Part shown: piece after piece, positions 1 through 5,596 of the stretch
How positions within the stretch are numbered: the stretch's first letter is position 1
Layout: the number at the start of each line of letters is the position of its first letter
DNA from: an uncultured Dorea sp.
GTDB taxonomy: Bacteria; Bacillota; Clostridia; Lachnospirales; Lachnospiraceae
Length of the DNA: 11,647 bases
Direction: 5' to 3'
NCBI GenBank assembly: GCA_910589275.1
Contig: CAJUTH010000065.1
Coordinates: forward strand, 1 to 11,647
Program-made: the position numbers and the translations under genes
Notes under the pieces: model-generated
Databases searched by the model: none
What the model saw: the letters and a program-made list of their open reading frames with translations, nothing else
What the model was told of the DNA's origin: nothing

Positions 1-53
1 CTATTGTCACACATTTTGCCGCCATAGTCGAGGTACGCACTATCTACCGTTTA

Positions 54-202
54 CGAATATTAAGTAATTGGCAGTTTGGTTTGCCTATTTTCCTGATAGC
101 TCTACTCCCCAAGCCTCGACGTAGCCACCGCTACGCCTACGTTTGTGAAGCAGAACTCTCAGAAAAATATTCTGCGCCAAACTATCCAAAACTTAATTTT
201 CG
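54..202. repeat. Long imperfect palindrome (hairpin or MITE-like element)
   Basis: The two halves of this stretch are reverse complements of each other around a centre at 127-128. The apex is a perfect 6-bp stem (120-125 with 130-135) with a 4-base loop. Further out, 86-96 pairs with 159-169, 73-79 with 177-183 (AGTTTGG/CCAAACT), and 54-65 with 191-202, with a register shift of a single base. By hand count roughly 50 of about 72 positions are Watson-Crick pairs. Pairing weakens outside this interval, but similarity may continue to about 39-43 and 215-219, so the element could run past the left edge. There is no convincing ORF. It may be a dispersed non-autonomous repeat, or it may act as a folded RNA at the 3' end of the agrCA transcript. 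Family identity cannot be read from one copy. Confidence 0.7.
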
Positions 203-238
203 ATGTACTAGTTAATAGTTACAAGTGGGCAGAGCCGG

Positions 239-260
239 GCGGGGTTATTCAAGACCCCGC
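239..260 (-). terminator. GC-rich hairpin over the agrA stop codon, weak terminator candidate
   Basis: GCGGGGT (239-245) pairs perfectly with ACCCCGC (254-260) around an 8-base loop that includes the agrA stop codon region. On the minus strand no run of T follows, so it is not a canonical intrinsic terminator. It may stabilise the 3' end of the agrCA mRNA, or cooperate with the large palindrome further downstream. Confidence 0.35.
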
Positions 261-967
261 ATCATCCGTGTAGACATCAGGCAGGTTTCGCCGTTAGCAA
301 AATAGACGATCCGGTTTTTGGCGTCTATTTCTTTTATGTTCTTTCTATTTACCAGAAATGACCGATGACAGCGCACAAAATCTCCGCCTAATATAGCTGC
401 CAGTTCTTTTATGGCGCCGGAAAATTCAATTTGGCGGTCTTTTGCATGGAGGATAACTTTATGGGCGCTGCCGGAGGTTTCAAAAAAGAAAATATCGTCA
501 TAGTCTACGCTGATTTTCCGTCCGGCGGTTTCGATCGTATATAACTTATGCATCTTATTGGTCTGGAGCGTGTAGCGTTCCATTGCATTTAACAGGCATT
601 CTCTGATCTTTACTTTCACTTCGGCAGGATTGTCTTTTAATACAAAGTCCATGGCCTCTACCCGGTATTGGAAGGTCATGTAGCTGAGTTCGGAATGTGC
701 GGTTATGAATATGATGAAACCGCGGGGGTCGGACAGACGGATCTGCTGTGCCAGTTTCATTCCGTTTATATCGCTGTTTAAGTCGATATCGAGGAAATAA
801 ATGCCGGTGTTTTGGCAGGCATTGACTTTTTCCAGCAATGCATAAGGATCTTCGGTATCCAAAACAAGCCGCATATCTAGTTCATCGATCAGTACAGTAT
901 TTTGAATGATCTGCACAATGGTCCGCCGCTGCGCGGCGTTATCTTCGCACACAAAAATATCCAGCAT
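245..967 (-). CDS. agrA: AgrA-like LytTR response regulator
   Basis: This is a cytoplasmic response regulator of the AgrA/ComE class, 240 residues, close to the length of staphylococcal AgrA. The receiver domain covers about residues 1-125, with acidic residues E8-D9, the probable phospho-acceptor D60 in FLDIDL, and a lysine in the AMDFVLKD segment. The LytTR DNA-binding domain covers about 140-238 and includes the RCHRSFLVNR block typical of AgrA. The start at 967 is fixed by an AAAGGAG site at 977-983 that lies inside the last codons of the kinase gene; only 6 bases separate the kinase stop from this start, so translation is probably coupled. It should be phosphorylated by the adjacent AgrC-like kinase and bind promoter direct or inverted repeats. 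The missing agrBD genes leave the input signal unknown. Family assignment is firm; pathway role is inferred. Confidence 0.92.
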   Translation of the reverse strand: MLDIFVCEDNAAQRRTIVQIIQNTVLIDELDMRLVLDTEDPYALLEKVNACQNTGIYFLDIDLNSDINGMKLAQQIRLSDPRGFIIFITAHSELSYMTFQYRVEAMDFVLKDNPAEVKVKIRECLLNAMERYTLQTNKMHKLYTIETAGRKISVDYDDIFFFETSGSAHKVILHAKDRQIEFSGAIKELAAILGGDFVRCHRSFLVNRKNIKEIDAKNRIVYFANGETCLMSTRMMRGLE

Positions 968-973
968 TGTAGG

Positions 974-2287
974 TTACTCCTTTCTGGCGGTAAGTATCAT
1001 GTGCTGCGTAAAACAATCGCATTGCATGGTGGTTTCTGACAATACATTGTCATAAGAACTGATGATTTTCTGGGCATTGGAAAGTCCGATGCCCGGATGA
1101 TTGTCCTTTGTACTAAAGCCTTTTTGTTTGAATTGATGCAGCGCTAAGCCATTATTCCGGAAGCGGTTGCTTATGATGACGGACACGCTATCCTCATTCT
1201 GAATAATGTTCAGTCCAACTTGCGGCTGATCTGTCTCTAACGCGGCTTCTATCGCGTTATCCAAAAAGATTCCCAGTAGTCTGGCAAGGTCCACAGTATC
1301 TATCGGAAAATGGTTCACGATGTCGGGAATATCAATGGTGACGTCAATTCCAGATTCATGGGCGTAAATCATTTTTGCAGAGAGCAGGCTTTTGATTTCC
1401 AGTAAACCGATATTGCCAAGCTGGTTCAGCTTGTAATCGCCCTGATCAATCAGGTTCTTAGTCGGGAAGATCCTGCTGTCAAAATATTCTTTTAATTCCT
1501 TTATTTCTCCATGTTCAATATAACCGGACAAAGAGAGCAGAATGTTAATATAGTCATGTTTAAAGGAACGCAGGCCGTTATACATGACTTCTAAATTGTG
1601 CGTGTAATCCTGTAAGTCCTGCAGAGCTTTTTGTTTTGCTTCTGTCTGGATTTGTTCCAGATAAGAATGACGCATAGCAAGGAGCAGAAAAAGCATAACA
1701 AGCAGATATCCGGAAATATGTAAAGCATTGTTATAGATCATGCGGCCGATTGAGCCATTCTGCCCCGGGATAAGATCATCAAACAAATAGATGGTGATAA
1801 GGAGCAGTAATGCGGCATCAATCAGATACCATGCCTGCGGAAGGCGTAAAATCCCTTTGCCTGACAGTAATATTTTTTTTAGCAGTCTGCCGATAAGCAG
1901 CGTAATCAGGTAAAACAGCAGAATATGAATCAGGCTGACGCCGGAAGAAACATACGGCTGGTTGATGAAAGATGGAGGAACTAGTATGTATAGAAGAATT
2001 GACAGTAAATTCTCTGTTATGACGGTAAGCACACATCCAATCATGCCCATACAGATATTCTGGGGCGCGCTGTTCCGGCAGATAAGCAGTCCATAGATAC
2101 AAACTGCCGCCGGAATCCCGAAAACTCCGTATGGAACGCAGGACAGGAGCACTACAGGCGTTCCGGCGAGCAGCAGCAGCGTATAAAGCAAAGTAAATGC
2201 TTTCAGACTCATACGGCCGGGCCATACGTTACGAATGGCAAGGGATAGTTGAAAAAAAGGCAGCAGCATTTTCATAAATGGTACCAT
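974..2287 (-). CDS. agrC: AgrC-like GHKL sensor histidine kinase
   Basis: This is a membrane sensor kinase of the AgrC/HPK10 group, 437 residues. The N-terminal half (about 28-205) has six or so hydrophobic segments and forms the sensor. A short helical linker leads to the H-box SFKHDYINIL, where H244 is the likely phosphorylated residue (compare FRHDYVNIL in AgrC). The N-box is FLDNAIEAAL (D343, N344) and the G-box GIGLSNA is near 399-405; as usual in this group the catalytic domain is the short GHKL type. The start at 2287 has a GGAAG-type site 7-8 bases upstream. A TTGATA-17-TATAAT promoter lies at 2347-2319 on the minus strand. The partner regulator follows directly. In staphylococci this kinase senses a cyclic peptide made by AgrB from AgrD; neither gene is in the window, so the ligand may be encoded elsewhere or be a different molecule. 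Confidence 0.9.
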   Translation of the reverse strand: MVPFMKMLLPFFQLSLAIRNVWPGRMSLKAFTLLYTLLLLAGTPVVLLSCVPYGVFGIPAAVCIYGLLICRNSAPQNICMGMIGCVLTVITENLLSILLYILVPPSFINQPYVSSGVSLIHILLFYLITLLIGRLLKKILLSGKGILRLPQAWYLIDAALLLLITIYLFDDLIPGQNGSIGRMIYNNALHISGYLLVMLFLLLAMRHSYLEQIQTEAKQKALQDLQDYTHNLEVMYNGLRSFKHDYINILLSLSGYIEHGEIKELKEYFDSRIFPTKNLIDQGDYKLNQLGNIGLLEIKSLLSAKMIYAHESGIDVTIDIPDIVNHFPIDTVDLARLLGIFLDNAIEAALETDQPQVGLNIIQNEDSVSVIISNRFRNNGLALHQFKQKGFSTKDNHPGIGLSNAQKIISSYDNVLSETTMQCDCFTQHMILTARKE

Positions 2288-2318
2288 ACGGTTCTTCCTT
2301 TCAAGGGTTACTTCCCTG

Positions 2319-2347
2319 ATTATACGGTATTTGATTTTTCATATCAA
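2319..2347 (-). promoter_or_regulatory. Promoter for agrCA (TTGATA-17-TATAAT)
   Basis: On the minus strand the -35 hexamer TTGATA is at 2347-2342 and a perfect TATAAT is at 2324-2319, separated by 17 bases. Transcription should start near 2312, giving a leader of about 25 bases before the agrC start. The inverted repeat at 2367-2411 sits just upstream of the -35 box. Confidence 0.75.
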
Positions 2348-2366
2348 GAGCGGGCCTGCGAAAATG

Positions 2367-2411
2367 ATGAATAAATGCGTACTTTGCAAAGGAAAAAACG
2401 CACTTATTCAT
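2367..2411. promoter_or_regulatory. 14-bp inverted repeat, putative operator between divergent promoters
   Basis: ATGAATAAATGCGT (2367-2380) is repeated in inverted orientation as ACGCACTTATTCAT (2398-2411), 13 of 14 positions matching, with a 17-base spacer. The half-site centres are 31 bases apart, about three helical turns, so both would lie on the same face of the helix. The centre (2389) is about 77 bases from the predicted agrC start of transcription and about 84 from that of the divergent small gene. There is no T-run, so a terminator is unlikely. The adjacent AgrA-like regulator is the natural candidate ligand; this is inference. Confidence 0.6.
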
Positions 2412-2460
2412 AGATAGGGGCGTTTTATGACTGATTTGGGAAAAGGGCCGTTTTCTCTGA

Positions 2461-2466
2461 TATACT
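2461..2466 (+). promoter_or_regulatory. -10 box of the small membrane protein gene, weak -35
   Basis: TATACT at 2461-2466 is the best -10 candidate upstream of the gene at 2512. No recognisable -35 hexamer lies 16-18 bases upstream (the region reads GGGAAA). A good -10 with a poor -35 is typical of promoters that need an activator, and the inverted repeat at 2367-2411 is placed where an activator could bind. Confidence 0.4.
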
Positions 2467-2511
2467 ATCTTGTGATAAAAACATATTGACTTTGGAAGGA
2501 GACAGGAAGTT

Positions 2512-2697
2512 ATGAAACATTTTTTAAAAGGAGTTGCGGCATGGGCGATTGTAATGTCCATCGCGATGTTAATTCATATTTTTTTCAATATGAAAGGTAT
2601 TGATTTGAATAATTACATAAATAGTACGGTGGAAGTTTTGCTGCTATCAAGTCTTAATATCGCGCTTTACCACTCATTTACCAAGAATGAAAAATAG
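2512..2697 (+). CDS. Small two-helix membrane protein, function unknown
   Basis: The gene encodes 61 residues. An AAGGAG ribosome binding site is about 12 bases upstream of the start at 2512. The protein starts with basic residues (K2, K6), then has a hydrophobic helix at about 7-25, a polar loop with NMKGIDLNNY, a second hydrophobic helix at about 38-54, and a basic tail ending TKNEK. It is divergent from agrC and shares the intergenic inverted repeat with it, so it may be a regulon member of that two-component system. It has no cysteine and no AgrD-like core, so it is unlikely to be a thiolactone peptide precursor. No named family is recognised; the coding call rests on the start signals, composition and position. 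Confidence 0.6.
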   Translation: MKHFLKGVAAWAIVMSIAMLIHIFFNMKGIDLNNYINSTVEVLLLSSLNIALYHSFTKNEK

Positions 2698-2726
2698 GAA
2701 GACATGAGACATTAATGAAAATGTAC

Positions 2727-2755
2727 TTGTTCATATGGAACTTCCCCGGTATAAT
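2727..2755 (+). promoter_or_regulatory. Promoter for the YbaK-family gene (TTGTTC-17-TATAAT)
   Basis: TTGTTC at 2727-2732 and a perfect TATAAT at 2750-2755 are separated by 17 bases. Transcription should begin near 2762, leaving a leader of about 54 bases with no obvious regulatory fold before the gene at 2816. Confidence 0.7.
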
Positions 2756-2815
2756 GTATTTGCACATATCCCACAATTGTTATTGCGGAGCAGTTTATAA
2801 TCAGGAGGAAGTCAA

Positions 2816-3283
2816 ATGTCGATTGAAAAAGTAAGGGAATATTTCAAAATAAAGGGGATTGACGGAAGGATACAGGAATTTGAAATTTCAAGCGCAACCG
2901 TATCTCTTGCCGCTAAGGCTCTGCATTGCGAGGAAAGCCGCATTGCGAAAACACTGTCATTCCATCTGGGAGAAAAGGTAATACTGGTGGTCGCGGCGGG
3001 TGACGCGAAGATCGATAATCCAAAGTATAAAGCCCAGTTTGGAACAAAAGCAAAAATGTTATCGTTTGACGAGGCAGAGCCCTTAACCGGACATGCGGTG
3101 GGAGGAGTCTGTCCCTTTGCGGTAAAGGAAGGCGTGGAAGTTTATCTGGACGTCTCCCTGAAACGATTCCAAACTGTATTTCCAGCGTGCGGCAGTTCTA
3201 ACAGTGCGATTGAGTTGTCGCTAAGGGAACTAGAAGAATATTCGGGTTTTGTTCAATGGGTTGACGTCTGTAAAATAGTGTGA
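2816..3283 (+). CDS. ybaK: YbaK/EbsC-type aminoacyl-tRNA editing protein
   Basis: This free-standing editing-domain protein has 155 residues, normal for the family. Such proteins hydrolyse mischarged tRNAs in the cytoplasm, for example Cys-tRNA(Pro) or Ala-tRNA(Pro). Visible family marks are the conserved lysine K45 in RIAKTL, the GGVCPF loop at 96-101, and the ACGSSNSAIELS segment at about 124-135. The start at 2816 is supported by an AGGAGGA site 7-8 bases upstream. The gene has its own promoter at 2727-2755 and is convergent with the Rrf2 gene, the two stops being only 15 bases apart. The exact tRNA substrate cannot be told from sequence alone; cysteine editing would fit the neighbouring sulfur genes, but that is a guess from context. 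Confidence 0.88.
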   Translation: MSIEKVREYFKIKGIDGRIQEFEISSATVSLAAKALHCEESRIAKTLSFHLGEKVILVVAAGDAKIDNPKYKAQFGTKAKMLSFDEAEPLTGHAVGGVCPFAVKEGVEVYLDVSLKRFQTVFPACGSSNSAIELSLRELEEYSGFVQWVDVCKIV

Positions 3284-3309
3284 CGGAAGGCGGCAGTCTT
3301 ACAGACGTC
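3263..3309. terminator. Hairpin shared by two convergent gene ends
   Basis: GACGTCTGTAA (3263-3273) and TTACAGACGTC (3299-3309) form a perfect 11-bp inverted repeat with a 25-base loop. It includes the last codons of the ybaK-type gene on one strand and of the Rrf2 gene on the other. Neither strand has a strong T-run after the stem, so it may act as a bidirectional 3'-end stabiliser or a weak terminator. Confidence 0.45.
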
Positions 3310-3706
3310 CGTTTATTAAGTCATCTAAGGTAATGTTATAAAAAAAATCGTGGATCAGCGAATCGAATTTTTCCCATAAGGGCAGGGTAATACAGGCATC
3401 CCTCCTGCGGCAGGGTTCCGCATCCGGCATCAGGCATGCGACCGGGGAGAGGGGGCCGTCTGTCAGTTCTATGATTTCGCCCACAGTATATTCTTCCGGC
3501 CGGCGGGTAAGCATATATCCGCCGCCTTTTCCGCGGAGTCCTTTTAAAATTTTTCCCTTCACCAGAGTCTTTAGAATGTTTTCCAGATATTTTTCGGAAA
3601 TTTCCTGACGTATTGCGATTTCTTTTAAAGGAACAAAGTTATCTTCCTGATTCTGGGCAAGATCAATTAATACTCGAAGGGCATAGCGGGCTCTTGTTGA
3701 GATCAT
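3299..3706 (-). CDS. Rrf2-family transcription regulator with three-cysteine motif
   Basis: This 135-residue Rrf2/IscR/CymR-type regulator begins MISTRARYAL, the classic family start. An ATG further upstream at 3817 lies beyond the gene's own promoter, while a GGAGGA site at 3720-3715 sets the start at 3706. The winged helix occupies about residues 1-65 with the wing RGKGGGYMLTRRP. Residues C91, C99 and C105 (spacing x7 and x5) match the cluster-binding loop of IscR-like members, so an Fe-S cluster or thiol sensing is plausible; CymR proteins generally lack these cysteines. It is divergent from metY, and a palindrome in the shared region overlaps the metY -35 box. The likely job is to repress sulfur assimilation in response to cysteine or cluster status. 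Family is certain; ligand and targets are inferred. Confidence 0.92.
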   Translation of the reverse strand: MISTRARYALRVLIDLAQNQEDNFVPLKEIAIRQEISEKYLENILKTLVKGKILKGLRGKGGGYMLTRRPEEYTVGEIIELTDGPLSPVACLMPDAEPCRRRDACITLPLWEKFDSLIHDFFYNITLDDLINGRL

Positions 3707-3733
3707 AAAATCATTCCTCCATCCGTTTTCTTG

Positions 3734-3762
3734 ATTATAGCGTTGAAATGGAAAAAATGCAA
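3734..3762 (-). promoter_or_regulatory. Promoter for the Rrf2 gene (TTGCAT-17-TATAAT)
   Basis: On the minus strand TTGCAT lies at 3762-3757 and TATAAT at 3739-3734, with a 17-base spacer. Transcription should begin near 3727, which places the upstream ATG at 3817 outside the transcript and supports the start at 3706. Confidence 0.8.
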
Positions 3763-3775
3763 CAAAAACATATAA

Positions 3776-3794
3776 ACCTATTGACTTAGTAGGT
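3776..3794. promoter_or_regulatory. Putative Rrf2 operator over the metY -35 box
   Basis: ACCTA (3776-3780) and TAGGT (3790-3794) form a dyad with a 9-base spacer, centred at 3785. The layout resembles known Rrf2-family sites, which carry CC and GG half-sites about this far apart. The metY -35 hexamer (3781-3786) is inside it, so bound protein would block RNA polymerase. The site is 14 bases upstream of the Rrf2 gene's own -35, so effects on that promoter could be weaker. Confidence 0.65.
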
Positions 3795-3809
3795 AAATAG
3801 TGGTAATAT
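3781..3809 (+). promoter_or_regulatory. Promoter for metY (TTGACT-17-TAATAT)
   Basis: TTGACT at 3781-3786 and TAATAT at 3804-3809 have a 17-base spacer. Transcription should begin near 3816, giving a short leader of about 25 bases, too short for a SAM riboswitch or T-box. The -10 box contains the upstream ATG at 3808, which therefore cannot be a start codon for this transcript. Confidence 0.8.
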
Positions 3810-3840
3810 GCACTCAATAATTTTTGAGGAGGAAATAAGG

Positions 3841-5148
3841 ATGGCAGATATAAGAGATTCTAAAAATTGGGGCTTCGAGACAAGGCAGTTACATATCGGA
3901 CAGGAGCAGGCTGATCCGGTTACGGACGCAAGGGCAGTACCGATCTACGCGACAACGTCTTATGTGTTCCATGATTCGCAGCATGCGGCGGATCGGTTCG
4001 GGCTCCGGGATGCAGGCAATATATATGGGAGGCTTACAAATCCCACGCAGGATATTTTTGAGCGGCGTATGGCTTCTCTGGAGGGCGGTGTAGCGGCGCT
4101 TGCGGTGGCATCCGGTGCAGCGGCGATCAGTTATACATTTCAGGCGCTTGCGGGATCGGGAGAGCATATTGTAGCGGCTAAGACGATTTACGGCGGAACC
4201 TATAATCTGCTGGCGCATACGCTTCCGCTGACAAACGGCGTTACTACAACGTTTGTAGATCCAGAGGAAGAGGGTTCTTTTGAGGCGGCGATTAGAGGCA
4301 ATACAAAGGCGATTTTTGTGGAGACGTTAGGAAATCCAAATTCCAATTTGGTGGATCTAGAAGAGCTTGCGAAGCTTGCGCATAAGCACGGAATACCGCT
4401 GGTGGTGGATTCGACATTCGCGACGCCTTATCTAATCCGGCCGCTGGAATATGGCGCTGACCTTGTAGTGCATTCTGCAACGAAATTTATCGGAGGGCAT
4501 GGGACGGCCATCGGCGGCGTAATCATCGATGGCGGTAACTTTGACTGGAAGGCATCCGGAAGATATCCATGGATTTCAGAGCCAAATCCAAGCTATCATG
4601 GAGTGTCCTTTGCGGATGCGGCGGGCGCGGCCGCGTTCGTGACCTACATCCGCGCGGTTCTCCTGCGAGACACCGGCGCGACCCTTTCTCCATTTCATGC
4701 GTTTCTTTTTCTGCAGGGACTGGAAACCTTATCTCTCCGTGTAGAGCGCCATGTAAGCAACGCATTGAAGATTGTAGAATATCTGGCGGGTCATCCGCAG
4801 GTGGAGGCCGTGCATCATCCCTCCCTTGAGAGTGAGCCGAGCCATGGATTATATAAGAAATATCTTCCGGGCGGCGGCGGATCCATTTTTACTTTTGAGA
4901 TCAAGGGGGATGCGAAGACAGCCCAGAAATTTATTGATAATCTTGCCATTTTCTCCTTGCTGGCAAATGTGGCGGATGTGAAATCGCTGGTGATCCATCC
5001 GGCAACTACCACTCACAGCCAGAGTACGGAGGAGGAACTGTCAGAGCAAGGCATTAAGCCGAATACGATCCGGCTTTCCATAGGCATTGAAAAAGCGGAG
5101 GATTTAATAGCCGCGCTGGAGACAGCATTTCGAGCCATAACGCATTAA
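3841..5148 (+). CDS. metY: O-acetylhomoserine sulfhydrylase (O-acetylhomoserine aminocarboxypropyltransferase)
   Basis: This is a cytoplasmic PLP enzyme of the Cys/Met metabolism family that makes homocysteine from O-acetylhomoserine and sulfide. The protein has 435 residues, the usual MetY length. Family marks are IYGRLTNPTQ at 61-70, the PLP-ring aspartate D190 in VVDSTFATP, and the Schiff-base lysine K215 in HSATKFIGGHG. The long C-terminal domain has the PGGGGSIFTFE and SLVIHPATTTHSQ segments seen in MetY rather than MetB or MetC. The start at 3841 follows a GAGGAGG site at 3826-3832; an in-frame ATG at 3808 lies in the promoter's -10 box and is rejected. The gene is single, bounded by a terminator at 5193-5220, and probably controlled by the divergent Rrf2 protein through the operator at 3776-3794. 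Confidence 0.94.
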   Translation: MADIRDSKNWGFETRQLHIGQEQADPVTDARAVPIYATTSYVFHDSQHAADRFGLRDAGNIYGRLTNPTQDIFERRMASLEGGVAALAVASGAAAISYTFQALAGSGEHIVAAKTIYGGTYNLLAHTLPLTNGVTTTFVDPEEEGSFEAAIRGNTKAIFVETLGNPNSNLVDLEELAKLAHKHGIPLVVDSTFATPYLIRPLEYGADLVVHSATKFIGGHGTAIGGVIIDGGNFDWKASGRYPWISEPNPSYHGVSFADAAGAAAFVTYIRAVLLRDTGATLSPFHAFLFLQGLETLSLRVERHVSNALKIVEYLAGHPQVEAVHHPSLESEPSHGLYKKYLPGGGGSIFTFEIKGDAKTAQKFIDNLAIFSLLANVADVKSLVIHPATTTHSQSTEEELSEQGIKPNTIRLSIGIEKAEDLIAALETAFRAITH

Positions 5149-5192
5149 TCTTTGATTGAATCCTGCAATATTTTAGAATACAGAGGGAAAAG

Positions 5193-5220
5193 GTCCGGGC
5201 ATATTATGTCCGGGCTTTTT
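5193..5220 (+). terminator. Intrinsic terminator after metY
   Basis: A stem of nine pairs, two of them G-U, forms between 5193-5201 and 5207-5215 with a loop of about 5 bases, followed by five or more T residues from 5216. The two arms also read as the direct repeat GTCCGGGC because CCGG is self-complementary. It ends the metY transcript about 45 bases after the stop. Confidence 0.8.
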
Positions 5221-5257
5221 GAGTAATTGACATGACAGTGGCAAAAAGATATAGTAG

Positions 5258-5434
5258 GGAGAAAAGAGGCTGTATACCATGGAGGATTCCAGAAATCGGG
5301 AGATACAAGGAAACGGCCTTGGATTAACGATTGCAAAGAACCTTGCCGAGCGGCTGGGCGGAGATATCTATCTGAACAGCCTGCCGAATAGAAAGACGAC
5401 TTTTACTGTAAAACTGAAAAAAATCATGTATTGA
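5258..5434 (+). pseudogene. C-terminal remnant of a sensor histidine kinase
   Basis: The reading frame after the TAG at 5255-5257 encodes RLYTMEDSRNREIQGNGLGL and continues TIAKNLAERLGGDIYL to a TGA at 5432-5434. This is the end of a HATPase_c domain: the F-box-like RLYT..DSR, the G2 box GNGLGL, and the terminal strand FTVKLKK. Similarity starts before the only ATG (5279), so this is a truncated gene rather than a small protein. The receptor, membrane and H-box portions (about 250-300 residues) and any response regulator are absent, and the sequence upstream is the metY terminator. Kinases of this BceS/VanS-like type often sit directly before BcrA-type transporters, and such a transporter follows here. 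A deletion that joined the metY flank to the kinase tail explains the arrangement. Confidence 0.8.
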
Positions 5435-5507
5435 ATATTCTGAATTGTGAAACGCTTTTCGGGTATCCCGTTATATCCAGAAAACATGGACGAGAATAAC
5501 GAAAGAA

Positions 5508-5554
5508 ATTCGTAAGAATCGTGCAAGGGTTTTGCAAAGCTATTTTACTATAAT
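5508..5554 (+). promoter_or_regulatory. Promoter region of the BcrA-type transporter, possible orphan regulator site
   Basis: A perfect TATAAT is at 5549-5554, about 42 bases before the transporter start. No good -35 lies at 16-18 bases; the nearest TTGCAA (5532-5537) is only 11 bases away. Upstream, ATTC-N4-GAAT (5508-5519) and two TCGT motifs nine bases apart (5510 and 5519) could be a response-regulator site. An activator-dependent promoter would fit a transporter whose own two-component system has been lost. Confidence 0.4.
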
Positions 5555-5596
5555 AGCATTTGTAAGCAAGAAGTTTATCAGTGAAAGGAGTCAGAG

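Noticed and set aside
2301..2561. An 86-codon open frame on the minus strand upstream of agrC
   Set aside because: It covers the agrC promoter, the inverted repeat and the divergent small gene's start, and its composition resembles no protein family.
2512..2697. The small gene as an AgrD autoinducer precursor
   Set aside because: It has no cysteine or typical core, has two long hydrophobic helices and lacks an adjacent agrB.
3707..3817. ATG at 3817 as the Rrf2 gene start
   Set aside because: It would add 37 residues not seen in the family and lies upstream of the gene's own TTGCAT-17-TATAAT promoter.
3808..3840. ATG at 3808 as the metY start
   Set aside because: It lies in the -10 hexamer of the promoter and has no ribosome binding site, whereas 3841 has a strong one and matches the usual protein start.
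5194..5215. Direct repeat GTCCGGGC as a mobile-element footprint
   Set aside because: The repeat arises because the CCGG-containing stem is nearly self-complementary; with the following T-run it is best read as a terminator.
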